64,000 bases of DNA from the NCBI RefSeq assembly GCF_017641085.1, contig NZ_JAEPPI010000002.1, positions 62,001-126,000 on the forward strand, given 5' to 3'. Origin of the DNA: Gracilimonas sp. (GTDB lineage: Bacteria; Bacteroidota; Rhodothermia; Balneolales; Balneolaceae). Below, one piece after another: positions 1-9,604 of the stretch (position 1 is the stretch's first letter; each line of letters opens with the position of its first letter). Both the position numbers and the translations under genes were made by a program. The notes under the pieces were generated by a model. It saw only the letters and a list, made by a program, of their open reading frames with translations. It ran no database searches and was not told the origin of the DNA.

Positions 1-41
1 TTTTCGCTATGTTTGTCCCGAACTAATTAAACACCGGATTT

Positions 42-803
42 GTGGAAGTTTTAGGGATCGATATTGGAAGTTACGGCATCAAAGGTGCCATCGTGGATAC
101 AGACAAAGGAGAGATTGTATCCAAGAAACGTACAACTGATAAAATTGATGATACCCGCCCGCATAAGCTCATCTCAAAACTGCACAAGGTGGTTAAGAAG
201 TTTGACTGGGATGGCCCGATCGGATGCGCCTTCCCGGCAGCAACCAGCAAAGGAATCGTACTCTCCACCACCCGGATGGACCAAGGCTGGGTGGATGCCG
301 ATGCCGACCATCTGTTTACCGAAATCACCGGATGTAACGTAAGCGTGATTAACGACACGGATGCTGTAGGCTTGGCGGAAATGAAATTCGGCGTGGGCAA
401 AGAACAGCGCGGAACCGTAATTGTATTAACGGTAGGTACCGGAATTGGCTCATCCATATTTGTGGATGGCACGTTGGTTCCCAACACTGAATTAGGCCAG
501 GTTGAAATAAAGGGAATTAGCATTGAAGAAAGAGCCTCGAACCGGGTCCGAAAAGAAGAAGGAATCCGAAAGAAAACCTGGGGCAAACGGCTACAGCTGG
601 TATTAGAGCAGTATGAGCGGCTTTTTCATCCCGATCTTTTCATCCTTGGCGGGCAGCTTTCCAAGAAAGCCGATAAAACCTTTCCCTACATCAAAATAAA
701 GACCAAGTTTAAGGCTGCCAGCCTGCTTAATAATGCAAGTATTGTGGGCGCGGCTTATTACGCGGCCTCGGTTCAGCTTAAGAATAAAGAGTTCTACCGG
801 TAG
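42..803 (+). CDS. ppgK: Polyphosphate glucokinase (ROK family)
   Basis: Phosphorylates glucose in the cytoplasm, probably with polyphosphate and/or ATP as donor. The start is a GTG at 42. The N-terminal phosphate-binding motif DIGSYGIKG is at residues 7-15, a second glycine-rich loop TVGTGIGSS lies near residue 130, and ELGQVEI followed later by PDLFILGG matches the polyphosphate glucokinase branch rather than regulatory ROK proteins. There is no helix-turn-helix and no ROK zinc motif. The length of 253 residues is normal for the family. It is convergent with the VOC gene, with only three bases between them. The donor (polyphosphate or ATP) cannot be decided from sequence alone. Confidence 0.85.
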   Translation: MEVLGIDIGSYGIKGAIVDTDKGEIVSKKRTTDKIDDTRPHKLISKLHKVVKKFDWDGPIGCAFPAATSKGIVLSTTRMDQGWVDADADHLFTEITGCNVSVINDTDAVGLAEMKFGVGKEQRGTVIVLTVGTGIGSSIFVDGTLVPNTELGQVEIKGISIEERASNRVRKEEGIRKKTWGKRLQLVLEQYERLFHPDLFILGGQLSKKADKTFPYIKIKTKFKAASLLNNASIVGAAYYAASVQLKNKEFYR

Positions 804-806
804 GTG

Positions 807-1184
807 TTATTCGTTGGAATGAAGCGCTATTCGGTTACCTTCGCTATCCAGTATCACGGCCATATAGCCATTGTCTTCGGTGATAAGTCTTTTGGGGATC
901 ATGACTTTCCCCCCGGCCTCTTCCACCCGATCAAGTATGGATTGTAAATTGGGATTGGCGTTCAGGTATAAAAGAGGGCCGTGACTATCACTCGGAAAGT
1001 ACCATTCCTTATTCTCGATGATTGTGCCACCCACAGTTCCCGTAGTGGCAGGGAAAAGTGCCATACGTAAACCATCTCCTATATCAAGTTCCGGCATTTC
1101 AAACTCAAAGATAGTTTCGTAGAACTTTTTTGCCCGGTCAATATCGTTGGCCGGTATCTCGAACCAGTTTATCGCATTATTCAT
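807..1184 (-). CDS. VOC family (glyoxalase-like) protein
   Basis: A single vicinal-oxygen-chelate module of 125 residues. It opens with NAINWFEIPANDIDRAKKFY, the usual first beta strand and helix of the family, and ends with DSEGNRIALHS, the usual last strand. Such proteins are metal-dependent lyases, dioxygenases or resistance proteins, but the substrate cannot be read here. It lies 65 bases downstream of the MarR-type regulator on the same strand and may be co-transcribed and controlled by it (inference). Confidence 0.8.
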   Translation of the reverse strand: MNNAINWFEIPANDIDRAKKFYETIFEFEMPELDIGDGLRMALFPATTGTVGGTIIENKEWYFPSDSHGPLLYLNANPNLQSILDRVEEAGGKVMIPKRLITEDNGYMAVILDSEGNRIALHSNE

Positions 1185-1249
1185 CTAATACATTCCTCCG
1201 CCTGAATTTTAAAATAATTGACCGATAGTACAGGATGACGGGGTTAAAT

Positions 1250-1693
1250 TCAAGAACGCGCTTTTTCCAGTAACAAGTTCAGCTGCTCGGCTTCTTCTTC
1301 GGAAATCAGTGTGAACTTTTCATCGAGGGTATGAATACGATCTTCGATCTGTGCCAATAAACGAAGGCCTTCATATTTGATGAATACCTGAATCAAGCGA
1401 CCATCGTTGGGATCTTTACGCTTACGGACCAGGTCTTTTTTTATAAGCCTGTCCACAAGGCGGGAAGTATCCGAGCTTTTGTCCATCATTTCCTCCTGAA
1501 TCTGCTTGGTGGACATCGGTTCATTATTGGCTGCCTTCAATATTCTGAGTATAGAAAGCTGTTGCGGTGTTAAATCGAATTCATCCAGGAACTCCTTTAT
1601 GGCCGCCCGAAGCCAGACTTCCGTTTCAAAGATGTTCGTTCTCAGTTCGCGCCAGACGTTTTTTAGAGCCGTTGCAGTAGCGTTAGCACTCAT
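1250..1693 (-). CDS. MarR family transcriptional regulator
   Basis: A winged-helix DNA-binding repressor of about 147 residues. The region LTPQQLSILRILKAANNEPMSTKQI is the first half of the winged helix, and the segment with DTSRLVDRLIKKDLVRKRKD followed by NDGRLIQV is the recognition helix and wing typical of MarR. I place the start at the ATG at 1693; a longer reading from a TTG at 1732 adds 13 residues without family similarity. A palindrome at 1742-1757, just upstream, looks like its own operator. Effector unknown; no redox cysteine stands out in the DNA-binding part. Confidence 0.88.
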   Translation of the reverse strand: MSANATATALKNVWRELRTNIFETEVWLRAAIKEFLDEFDLTPQQLSILRILKAANNEPMSTKQIQEEMMDKSSDTSRLVDRLIKKDLVRKRKDPNDGRLIQVFIKYEGLRLLAQIEDRIHTLDEKFTLISEEEAEQLNLLLEKARS

Positions 1694-1741
1694 ATAATCA
1701 GTTTTTATTGCAGATGATATAATTGCGCTCAATATAATGTC

Positions 1742-1757
1742 TGAACATCAATGTTCA
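1742..1757. promoter_or_regulatory. Probable MarR operator (palindrome)
   Basis: TGAACATCAATGTTCA has seven-base arms around a CA centre, located 49 bases upstream of the marR start. MarR proteins normally bind palindromes of this size in their own promoters. The inner bases AACATCAnTGTT recur in the palindrome at 21091-21110. Confidence 0.55.
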
Positions 1758-1788
1758 AACAAATTTACACTGAAGGCTGTTCTGGCAG

Positions 1789-2694
1789 CTATATAGATTC
1801 AGAGGCAAGAGGCGCCTGCTTCGTTTTGCCGCGTTCCAGTACAATAAAGTTACCGGAGATAATGAAAGCCACCCCCACGATGCCTGTTATCGTCCAGCTA
1901 TAGTTTTCAAATATGGTGGATAATATGAGGGCGATGATAGGAACTACCAGCTGAACATATCCCGCCCGGCTGGCACCAATTCGACCTATCAAACTCAGAT
2001 AAGCCCCGAATGCAAAAACGGATCCAAACACCGCCAAATACAGCAGAGAAAGACTAAAGGAGAAGGCTGCACTGTACGAAAATTCATATCCAGCTAACAA
2101 AGCAACCGCAGCCATTGCAATTGCGCCATAGGTCATACCTATAGCATTAGTTTGGATTACCGGCAAACCCGCTGACTGATTCCTTGCCGAAATGATATTA
2201 CCCAAAGACGCAATATATGCTGCGCCAACCGCTTGCAACAGCGCAATGGAAGCGGAGTCAGAGAAAGAAAAGCTCAGCAGGTCCTGGTAGAAAATCATCA
2301 CAATACCCATTAACCCGAGAACTGCCCCGCCATATACCTTCCAGGGGATAACATTTTTCAGAAAGATACGACTGTTGAAAATATTCATGAACAGCATGGT
2401 GGAGAAAACAAGAGCTACCAACCCACTTGTAAGTGTCTGCTCGGCGAGATATACCATCCAGTAGTTAAATCCAAACAAAAACACACCCTGAAGAAATATG
2501 AACTTATGTTCGGACAGGCTGTAGATAAGATTTAATCTCCTGATTTTAGCATATCCCAGCAATATCAATCCGGCCAACAAAAACCGGTAGCTTACCGAAA
2601 CAATAGGGTCAACTTCCCCAACCTGAAAGGTGATGGCAAACCAGGTGGAGCCCCAGATCAGGGCCGGTATGAGATATAGAATTACATTTTTCAA
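1789..2694 (-). CDS. EamA/DMT family transporter
   Basis: A predicted inner-membrane exporter of 301 residues with about ten hydrophobic helices arranged as two EamA halves. The start MKNVILYLIPALIWGSTWFA is the classic first helix of the drug/metabolite transporter superfamily, and the second half begins around residue 150. The substrate is not predictable; relatives export amino acids, nucleosides or drugs. It lies behind the marR gene but on its own, with 95 bases to the marR start. Confidence 0.85.
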   Translation of the reverse strand: MKNVILYLIPALIWGSTWFAITFQVGEVDPIVSVSYRFLLAGLILLGYAKIRRLNLIYSLSEHKFIFLQGVFLFGFNYWMVYLAEQTLTSGLVALVFSTMLFMNIFNSRIFLKNVIPWKVYGGAVLGLMGIVMIFYQDLLSFSFSDSASIALLQAVGAAYIASLGNIISARNQSAGLPVIQTNAIGMTYGAIAMAAVALLAGYEFSYSAAFSFSLSLLYLAVFGSVFAFGAYLSLIGRIGASRAGYVQLVVPIIALILSTIFENYSWTITGIVGVAFIISGNFIVLERGKTKQAPLASESI

Positions 2695-2766
2695 AGCTGC
2701 CGATGTTACTTAACCGGCTAATATTTAGCAATAGTATCACTCAAAAATTGTAAGAAAGCCGAACGG

Positions 2767-3099
2767 CTAACCCACACACTTCACGCACCGGGTAGTATGA
2801 GGCATGTACTCTAAACGGCCGAATGGAATTTCTTCCCCACATCGTGAACAAAGGCCAAAATTATCGGCTTCTGCATTCTCTTTAGCGCGTTCCAGCTTTT
2901 TGAGCTGCTGGGTTTTTTCTCTCAGCGATGACTCATTTATGCTCTTATTGTTAATGGCATCCATCCTCGAAACCCAGCCTATCGAAGCATCCAGCGGAAT
3001 GGGTTTCACCAGCTCCTGAAGCTCAGCAATTTCTTCTTTTGTCTCTTCAATTCTTGAAAGTATGATCTCTCGAAGCTTCGCTTTTTCGGAGTCTGTCAT
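2767..3099 (-). CDS. TraR/DksA-type zinc finger protein
   Basis: A 110-residue protein with an N-terminal helical, charged region (residues 1-75, likely a coiled coil) and a C-terminal four-cysteine zinc finger, CSRCG near residue 83 and CVKC near residue 106. This is the layout of DksA/TraR proteins, which insert a coiled coil into the secondary channel of RNA polymerase. The coiled-coil tip lacks a clear DxxDxA motif, so direct DksA-like function is uncertain. It sits 13 bases from the 3113-3901 gene on the same strand and is probably transcribed with it. Confidence 0.8.
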   Translation of the reverse strand: MTDSEKAKLREIILSRIEETKEEIAELQELVKPIPLDASIGWVSRMDAINNKSINESSLREKTQQLKKLERAKENAEADNFGLCSRCGEEIPFGRLEYMPHTTRCVKCVG

Positions 3100-3112
3100 G
3101 TTAGGGAACTGA

Positions 3113-3901
3113 CTATTTTTTCTGATAAGTTAATAATTTCCACAGTTCGCTATTCATGATTTCACGGGTATTGATGATAGCGTTCATAGTTTCAGTGAAA
3201 TTAGCCCTCGGCATCACACTCTGCATGATTTCATTGGAGAATCCATATTCCATATTACTGATAACATCATAGAAATCGGCCGTAATAAAATTGTACCTAT
3301 ATTCTAAACCACCAGGCTTCATTAAGGAATAAGTTCGCCAGTTGTGCATCTGGTCCTGCTTAATCCGCTCCTCGTGCAATGGCCGGGCAATATCATTTTC
3401 CAGGGCGAGATACTGATTTTCCATTCCCGGTTTTACCCTCATAAAATTTACAATTGCAAAAGCACCAGGCTCTGTATCCATGATATTCATAACTCCGGCT
3501 TCGGTTCTCCAAAGTTCAGAAAACTGAAAATCTGCCAGTGCCAGAGACTTAGACAAGACGCCCTTACCTCCGCCTGCCAGTAGTTCGTTTAATCTCTCTC
3601 CATCCGCCATTACAGCATCCAGATCCTGGTAGGTTCTCACCAGCACATAATTATATTTACTCAGGTTGCCGCCGGGATACAAAATCTTATAAAAATAGCT
3701 GCCAATTAAATTTCCGGAAGATACTTTTGCTTCTAGTACAGGCTCCCACTGCGATTTAAATAATTTTTCAAATTTGGCCAAGTTTTCAGTTTCAACCTTC
3801 AGGTAGTCTACATTAAGATAGGCCCCTTCTTTAGTCTGTGAGTATCCTGTCACAGCCATCACACAAACTAACACGAACGTAAGCAAAGCAACCTTTTTCA
3901 T
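3113..3901 (-). CDS. Secreted protein of unknown function
   Basis: A protein of about 262 residues with a signal peptide (MKKVALLTFVLVCVMAVTG, cleavage near YSQ). I chose the ATG at 3901 because GGAG lies six bases before it; an ATG four codons earlier is unlikely. The mature part is rich in aromatic residues and mixed alpha/beta in appearance, with two similar-looking halves (segments around YLKVETENLAKFEKLFK and FMRVKPGMENQYLALEND), which resembles duplicated dimeric alpha-beta barrel or NIPSNAP-like folds. That resemblance is weak and I do not assign a function. Confidence 0.75.
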   Translation of the reverse strand: MKKVALLTFVLVCVMAVTGYSQTKEGAYLNVDYLKVETENLAKFEKLFKSQWEPVLEAKVSSGNLIGSYFYKILYPGGNLSKYNYVLVRTYQDLDAVMADGERLNELLAGGGKGVLSKSLALADFQFSELWRTEAGVMNIMDTEPGAFAIVNFMRVKPGMENQYLALENDIARPLHEERIKQDQMHNWRTYSLMKPGGLEYRYNFITADFYDVISNMEYGFSNEIMQSVMPRANFTETMNAIINTREIMNSELWKLLTYQKK

Positions 3902-3982
3902 ACCGCACTCCATTTGTTAACCCTTACTCTAAGGTATAATAATGCGGCAAAATTTCAAGTTAGAAAGGTGTTTTGAGTAGAT

Positions 3983-5449
3983 TTACCGCGAAGCCAGCCC
4001 CTTAGCACGTTCCTTACCGAGTACTGACCTCCGGCGTTTGGGCGTGCGCTCCAGCTGTTTTTCGTAAGCGACCATGGCTTCTTCGTATTTATTCATGTCC
4101 AGCAACACATCACCTAATAACTCATAGGATGGTTTTACAATAGTTGGTGGGCCAAAGTCAATGGGTAATTCAGACTCGGCCACAGCCGTTTCTTTCAACA
4201 GTTGAAGTCCCTGCTCATTCTTTCCTTCTTCAATCAGCAGTAAACTCTTTATCTGATTCATCTGGATATTTCGATCCGGGCTTTCCGGAACTTCCATCAA
4301 CTTATCCAGGTTTTGGCGGGCTTTATCAAGGTTATCCATTTTTATGGCTGCCAGCGCAGATGTGAAGAAATAGTTTTGCCCGGCTCTGTTTCCTTCATCA
4401 TAATCTGCCGTCCATTCCCCTGCCTCCATCCAGCTTTCACTATCTACAATAAAGTGACCGCGCATCACAGAAAAGTGCCATTTTTCTCCGCCTGTCGGTT
4501 CTTTTTGAATTCGGTCGTAGCAGTTTAACAGAACCTGGCGGGCTTTTTCTTCTTTTCCGGCTTGAAGGTATCCATATTGTAACCACCAGGTATAATGACC
4601 GCAAACGGTTAAGTTTTCCCCGAGTTCTTTTTGACGATTTTGCTGAACATCGCGAGCAACAATATTTGCATCAATGGTTTCTTCCCACATGCCCAAAGCC
4701 AGAAAAATATGTGAGGTCATATGTTGGGCATGTGCCGCGGCCGGAGCAATCTCAGAGTACGCCTTTGCCATCGGTAAGCCAAGCGGAGCATGAACAGGAT
4801 CGTCAAAAGAATGAATGAGATAATGCGCGGCACCGGGATGTTCTTTATTGGCATTCCATACGTCAAACAGCTCAGCGGCGGCTTCCATGTAAATGGCAAA
4901 ATCGCGCCCTTCATGTGCGGTTCCCAAAATAGACAACCCGTAAAATGCTGTAATCTCGTGATCATTGGGATATTTCTCATGTAGTTCCTGCATGAATTCC
5001 ATGTACAAATCATCCCGCTCTTCTTTGGAGAGGTTCTTTGTTTCCTCGGTATTTCCGTAAAGCACTTCCAGCGACATAAGCAGGTCTTTTTCCCTTTGCG
5101 TTGCTGCTTTATTTTGCCTTTCCGCAACCGTTTCACCCAGCTTACTTAAAATGGCCATTGCTGCTACCCGGTCCTGCTGCATCCAGATGGGATGGTTGTG
5201 AGACTTGGCCTCCCCATAATAAGCCATCACAAAGTCGGGATCTTTTTCCTGAGCTCGCCTGAAAGCACGGGCGGCATCCTCGTATTCAAAATTATGAAGA
5301 AACTTTACGCCTTCAATAAAATCAGCCTGCGCTACTTCCGCTCCGGAATTTGGAAAGTCGATTTTACCCAACAGCTTATCCTGAGCTATTGCGTCAAACG
5401 AAAAAAGGAACAGGGGAATAATCAGAAGTAAAGAAAGATGGCTTTTCAT
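3983..5449 (-). CDS. Secreted TPR-repeat protein
   Basis: About 488 residues with a signal peptide (MKSHLSLLLIIPLFLFSF, cleavage after AIAQ). The mature protein consists of helical repeat pairs, for example FLHNFEYEDAARAFRRAQEK near the N-terminus and LDMNKYEEAMVAYEKQLERT at the C-terminus, which fit tetratricopeptide repeats. The internal histidines (HNHP, HMTSH, GAAHYLIHSFDD) are conserved in a family of periplasmic TPR proteins of unknown role. An ATG 13 codons further upstream exists, but the signal peptide fits the chosen start. Probably a periplasmic scaffold protein. Confidence 0.78.
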   Translation of the reverse strand: MKSHLSLLLIIPLFLFSFDAIAQDKLLGKIDFPNSGAEVAQADFIEGVKFLHNFEYEDAARAFRRAQEKDPDFVMAYYGEAKSHNHPIWMQQDRVAAMAILSKLGETVAERQNKAATQREKDLLMSLEVLYGNTEETKNLSKEERDDLYMEFMQELHEKYPNDHEITAFYGLSILGTAHEGRDFAIYMEAAAELFDVWNANKEHPGAAHYLIHSFDDPVHAPLGLPMAKAYSEIAPAAAHAQHMTSHIFLALGMWEETIDANIVARDVQQNRQKELGENLTVCGHYTWWLQYGYLQAGKEEKARQVLLNCYDRIQKEPTGGEKWHFSVMRGHFIVDSESWMEAGEWTADYDEGNRAGQNYFFTSALAAIKMDNLDKARQNLDKLMEVPESPDRNIQMNQIKSLLLIEEGKNEQGLQLLKETAVAESELPIDFGPPTIVKPSYELLGDVLLDMNKYEEAMVAYEKQLERTPKRRRSVLGKERAKGLASR

Positions 5450-5504
5450 GGTTCTACTATTTGGTGAACTGCGATTGTTGATATTCAAAAGATGCTGCCC
5501 TTAG

Positions 5505-5573
5505 TTAACCTTTCCAAAGTTAAGCTAATATTCTGGAACTACATTTTACCTTAAACAACTTTGGAAAGGTTAA
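5505..5573. repeat. REP-like inverted repeat pair 1
   Basis: AACCTTTCCAAAGTT at 5507-5521 pairs with AACTTTGGAAAGGTT at 5557-5571. Each arm is itself an imperfect palindrome. This is one of four similar pairs in intergenic DNA of the first 12 kb. Confidence 0.8.
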
Positions 5574-5601
5574 GGTATGCGATAAAATCATCAGCCCGTA
5601 A

Positions 5602-5667
5602 TAACTTTTCCAAAGTTAAACCATTATATCAATACAACAACTTCTCATTATAACTTTGGAAAAGTTA
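5602..5667. repeat. REP-like inverted repeat pair 2
   Basis: TAACTTTTCCAAAGTTA at 5602-5618 is the exact reverse complement of 5651-5667, separated by 32 AT-rich bases. It is a tandem neighbour of pair 1 and lies between the TPR protein gene and the end of the amidohydrolase gene. Confidence 0.85.
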
Positions 5668-5677
5668 CTTTCGGAGG

Positions 5678-7105
5678 CTATTCCGTCTGAATCTCCCCCA
5701 CATCCATCAGCTTTCCTTTGATCATCACGTGGGTTAATGACCGCATATTTGAGATGTCCTCGGCGGGGTTTTCTTCAAGTAAAATCAGGTTAGCCAGCTT
5801 CCCGGATACAAGTGTTCCGAAATCATCCCCGCGACGCATAGATTCGGCCCCGTTTTTTGTGGCCATTACAATCAATTCTTTGGCCGGGATACCGGCTTGC
5901 TGCATGTATTCCATTTCATCAAAAATAGAAACCCCATGGAGAGTTCCCGGATTACCCGCATCTGTCCCTACAACAATGGGAATACCGGCCTCATACACTT
6001 TCTTAAGATTCGTTAAAAGCATCTCCCGGGTCATGTCGGTTTCAGAGTTAAATGACTGAAGCCGGTTTTTCATATTTCCGGATAATCTTGAATGGTCCTG
6101 AAACTGACTTGCCGAAGTAATGAGATCCATGGTTTTGGAATCCACACAGCCATTGGGATCTGTAACCGGAATCGGGGCAATATCTGCTGCTGCACGAAAT
6201 GCAAGCATATACCCCGCACTTACGATCAGGGTCGGGTTATAGTACGTACCATTTTCTTTCGCCAATTTGATGAACTCGTCATCGACCTCCGTATTCTGCA
6301 CACTATGTACCAACAGCCTGGTTCCATTACGCAATGCCGCTTTAGCCTGATCAAGGGTTGTGGCATGGGAAATCATTTGGTTTCCCTGCCGGCGAATTTC
6401 ATCAGCTGTGGCTTCTACACGCTGCATATATTCATCGCTGTCTTCATCAAAAGTCCAGAATTTAATTCCTGTACTTCCTAAAGCGGATAAGTACTGAACC
6501 GTTTTTACTCCTGTTTCCTCGGAATCTAGAGTGACCAATACTTTGCCTGAAGGAAGATCAAAAGGAGCGCCGGGTACCGGAGTAATCAATGGACCTGCTG
6601 CCGCTACATGTGGGGCTTTGGGATTATTTTCGGCTTCTTCCTGAAAATCGATAGACCAGCTCATTCCACCTACATCATACACCGCGGTAATTCCTGAACA
6701 GAGGTATGAATTGTAATATCGCTGAGGGTTTTGCTTTTGATAGGCCGCCACTTCTGCAAATGGATATACGTCGGTGATATCCATTGCGTCCGGCCGGCTG
6801 TCAAAAAAACCGGTTTGGAAAAAATGCATGTGTGCATCTACTAGTCCGGGAGTGATAAATTTTCCTTCTGCATTTATTACTTCTGCCCCCAGCGGTACAG
6901 AGCATTCTCCATCTTTACCCACGCAGTCGATTTCTCCCCCCCTTATTACCACCATGCTGTTCCGGATGGCTTCAGCGCCGGTTCCGTCAAATAAAGTAGC
7001 TCCCGAAATTACCGTTACTTTTTTATCAGGATCTGATTCGGTACAACCGGCAAAACCAATCACCCCTATTATTAATGCTGAAAAAATCCATGTACTGTAT
7101 CTCAT
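5678..7105 (-). CDS. Amidohydrolase family lipoprotein
   Basis: A metal-dependent hydrolase of about 475 residues related to imidazolonepropionase and aryldialkylphosphatase-like amidohydrolases. The start at 7105 is supported by GGAG six bases upstream; a longer reading to 7144 adds 13 non-conserved residues. The N-terminus is a lipoprotein signal ending in GFAGC. Metal-binding motifs are visible: GLVDAHMHFF, then ISHATT, LLVHSVQN and VVGTDAGNPG, plus the C-terminal GKLANLILLEENP that closes the beta-sandwich domain. The substrate is unknown; related secreted enzymes cleave cyclic amides or dipeptides such as Xaa-Pro. Likely attached to a membrane facing the periplasm. Confidence 0.85.
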   Translation of the reverse strand: MRYSTWIFSALIIGVIGFAGCTESDPDKKVTVISGATLFDGTGAEAIRNSMVVIRGGEIDCVGKDGECSVPLGAEVINAEGKFITPGLVDAHMHFFQTGFFDSRPDAMDITDVYPFAEVAAYQKQNPQRYYNSYLCSGITAVYDVGGMSWSIDFQEEAENNPKAPHVAAAGPLITPVPGAPFDLPSGKVLVTLDSEETGVKTVQYLSALGSTGIKFWTFDEDSDEYMQRVEATADEIRRQGNQMISHATTLDQAKAALRNGTRLLVHSVQNTEVDDEFIKLAKENGTYYNPTLIVSAGYMLAFRAAADIAPIPVTDPNGCVDSKTMDLITSASQFQDHSRLSGNMKNRLQSFNSETDMTREMLLTNLKKVYEAGIPIVVGTDAGNPGTLHGVSIFDEMEYMQQAGIPAKELIVMATKNGAESMRRGDDFGTLVSGKLANLILLEENPAEDISNMRSLTHVMIKGKLMDVGEIQTE

Positions 7106-7252
7106 AACGTTCTCCAAAATTGATCTTTGACCGGATTTAAGCATTTAAAATCAGCTTTACAAATTGCACTCAATTTTCACCTAAGTCTTTAGATGAGCGG
7201 GCTTATTAAGTATATTCCATCAACTCAATCAATCACAATCAGGAGGTAACCA

Positions 7253-9298
7253 ATGACTTGTTCTTCATTCCGAAAATCGAGCTATCTAACAACGCTTATC
7301 CTGGCGTTTACGGTTGGATTTATGCAGCTTGGGCTGGCCCAAAACGGCCTCACCCCAACACAAGTTGCCAAAATTAAAAATGTCGGCTCTGTTTACTTAT
7401 CAGCTGACGGAAGCACTGCCGCCTACACGCTTTCCGTGCCGGCCGACCCCATGAAAGAAAACGCTTTGCCCAGTACTCATCTGTACATGATGGATGTTTC
7501 GAGCGGGGAGACTTCACCCCTAATTACCGACATGAGTGTAAGTGGCATTGCCTTCAGGCCCGGAAGCACTAACATCACCTACCTGGCTAAAAAAGAAGAA
7601 GATGAAACCACTTCATTGTATGAATTGAACACTGAATCCGGAGAGTCTGAGAAGCTGTATTCCTTTGAACGTAATATTGCCGGATACAGCTGGGCTGCTG
7701 ATGGTAATCACATCGTATTCAGGTCTGCAGAACCTAAAGATGAAAGCGAGTCGCCGCTCCCTTACAGCCCGGAAGTTTATGAAGAGAATTTGACGAACAC
7801 CTGGGCATACATCCAAAATGTTGCCATGGCAGAACATGAACCCCACCGGATTCCGGTTGAAGGTTCTGTATATGATGCCGTGTGGAGTCCGGACCGGCAA
7901 AAACTTGCTGTAGCCGTTGCTCCTACTCCTTTGGTTGATGATTTCTACATGAGCCAGAAAGTGGTAATTATTGATCACAAAACCCGTGATGTAGTTGCCG
8001 AAGTTAACCATGAAGGGAAGCTCGGACAAATTACCTGGAGCCCTGACAGCAAGAAACTGGCTATGATTGCAGCTGCCACCATCAACGATCCTATTGCGGG
8101 CCGACTTAAGATTGCCGATGCTGCCACCGGCGAAACTACTTTACTTAAAGAAGACTTCAAGGGCAGCTTCGAACAAATAGAATGGGCGAACGCCACCACC
8201 ATTCACTATTTAGCCAGTAAAGGTGTTTGGTCAGAGTTCGGTAGCATTAAAAGTGACGGGAGCCAGATGAAAGCGATTGTCCCTACCGGCGGAGCTATTC
8301 TGAATTCATTTGCCCATGCCGGAAACGGAACTCATGTTTTCAACGCCAACACTCCTGATCATCCCGGTGAATTGTACCTGATGAAGAAAGGAGATAAGCA
8401 GCCCCAAAGAGTAACCAACAGCAACCCATGGCTTGACGAAGTTCCAAAAGGAAACCAAGAAGCGGTTACTTACACCACCAAAGATGGGATGAAAGTAGAA
8501 GGAATTGTTATTTACCCGCTGGGTTATGAAGAAGAAATGCGTTACCCAACCATCACTGTGGTGCATGGCGGACCTGAAGCTCACTACGATAACGGCTGGC
8601 TGACCTCCTACTCCATGGCCGGACAAATGGGTGCTGCAGAAGGCTTTGTCGTATTTTATCCCAATTATCGCGGAAGTACCGGACGCGGGATTGAGTACGC
8701 CATGAGCAGCCAGGGCGATTTAGCCGGAGCCGAGTTCGATGATATCGTGGAAGGGGTTGATTACCTGATTGCAGAAGGTGTGACCGATGAAGCTAAGGTC
8801 GGTGTAACCGGCGGTTCCTATGGCGGTTATGCCACTGCATGGATGAGCACCAAATACAGCGATCGTTTTGCTGCCGGAGTGATGTTTGTCGGTATCAGCA
8901 ACAACCTGTCTAAATGGGGAACCAGTGATATTCCTGAAGAGCTGTATTACGTGCATGCCCGTAAGCGAATCTGGGAAGATTATATGGGATACCTTGAGCG
9001 CAGCCCTATCTACCATGTGGACAATGCAAAAACCCCGCTGCTGATTATGCATGGAAAGGAAGATACAAGGGTTGATCCCGGACAGTCTTATGAGCTCTAC
9101 CGCCACATCAAAACACGGACTGATACTCCTGTTCGATTGGTACTTTATCCGGGAGAAGGACATGGTAACCGCCACGCAACCGCTCGCTTTGACTATAACC
9201 TACGGATGATGCGATGGTTTAATGAGTACCTGAAAGGAGATGAAAATCAGCGTCCTGACACCGAACTGGAAGTAGAGGAAATGACGATTGAGAACTAA
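7253..9298 (+). CDS. S9 family peptidase (prolyl oligopeptidase / acylaminoacyl peptidase type)
   Basis: A secreted serine peptidase of 681 residues. A strong ribosome binding site (AGGAGG) lies just before the ATG, and a signal peptide precedes the cleavage region after GLAQ. Residues about 40-400 form WD40-like/TolB-type propeller blades; the C-terminal third is the alpha/beta hydrolase. The nucleophile lies in GGSYGGYATAW near residue 521, the aspartate in GKEDTRVDP near 603 and the histidine in GEGHGNRHA near 636, so the triad is complete. It cleaves short peptides, probably in the periplasm. It is divergent from the amidohydrolase and followed by a clear terminator. Confidence 0.92.
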   Translation: MTCSSFRKSSYLTTLILAFTVGFMQLGLAQNGLTPTQVAKIKNVGSVYLSADGSTAAYTLSVPADPMKENALPSTHLYMMDVSSGETSPLITDMSVSGIAFRPGSTNITYLAKKEEDETTSLYELNTESGESEKLYSFERNIAGYSWAADGNHIVFRSAEPKDESESPLPYSPEVYEENLTNTWAYIQNVAMAEHEPHRIPVEGSVYDAVWSPDRQKLAVAVAPTPLVDDFYMSQKVVIIDHKTRDVVAEVNHEGKLGQITWSPDSKKLAMIAAATINDPIAGRLKIADAATGETTLLKEDFKGSFEQIEWANATTIHYLASKGVWSEFGSIKSDGSQMKAIVPTGGAILNSFAHAGNGTHVFNANTPDHPGELYLMKKGDKQPQRVTNSNPWLDEVPKGNQEAVTYTTKDGMKVEGIVIYPLGYEEEMRYPTITVVHGGPEAHYDNGWLTSYSMAGQMGAAEGFVVFYPNYRGSTGRGIEYAMSSQGDLAGAEFDDIVEGVDYLIAEGVTDEAKVGVTGGSYGGYATAWMSTKYSDRFAAGVMFVGISNNLSKWGTSDIPEELYYVHARKRIWEDYMGYLERSPIYHVDNAKTPLLIMHGKEDTRVDPGQSYELYRHIKTRTDTPVRLVLYPGEGHGNRHATARFDYNLRMMRWFNEYLKGDENQRPDTELEVEEMTIEN

Positions 9299-9314
9299 GA
9301 AAACACTTCAATAC

Positions 9315-9351
9315 AAAAAAACCCGTACATATCTAATGTGCGGGTTTTTTA
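9315..9351 (+). terminator. Rho-independent terminator of the S9 peptidase gene
   Basis: AACCCGTACAT and ATGTGCGGGTT form an 11-bp stem with one G-U pair around a five-base loop, followed by a run of T. It starts 17 bases after the stop codon. Confidence 0.9.
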
Positions 9352-9398
9352 TTCATAACCAGGGTTAGATTAGTCCTATAAGCCTTGCATTGCCTGAA

Positions 9399-9463
9399 TA
9401 ACCCTTCCAGGATTACAGCAATTATCCTTACTCTGGCAAAGAGGCATAACCCTGGAAGGGTTA
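9399..9463. repeat. REP-like inverted repeat pair 3
   Basis: TAACCCTTCCAGGATTA at 9399-9415 pairs with TAACCCTGGAAGGGTTA at 9447-9463 with one mismatch. It has the same design as pairs 1, 2 and 4, with compensating changes in the core (CCC/GGG instead of CTTT/AAAG). The rest of 9352-9604 shows no gene. Confidence 0.75.
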
Positions 9464-9604
9464 AGTAGTATAAAATATCCCAACTATTTTCAGGCTAAGA
9501 TCCTTTGGCTTCTCAGATGACACTACTGGCCTTTTCTTTAGTATAAGCGCGTTATTTTTTTTGACTCAATATTAATCGAACTCAGGTTCATACTCACCGG
9601 TTAA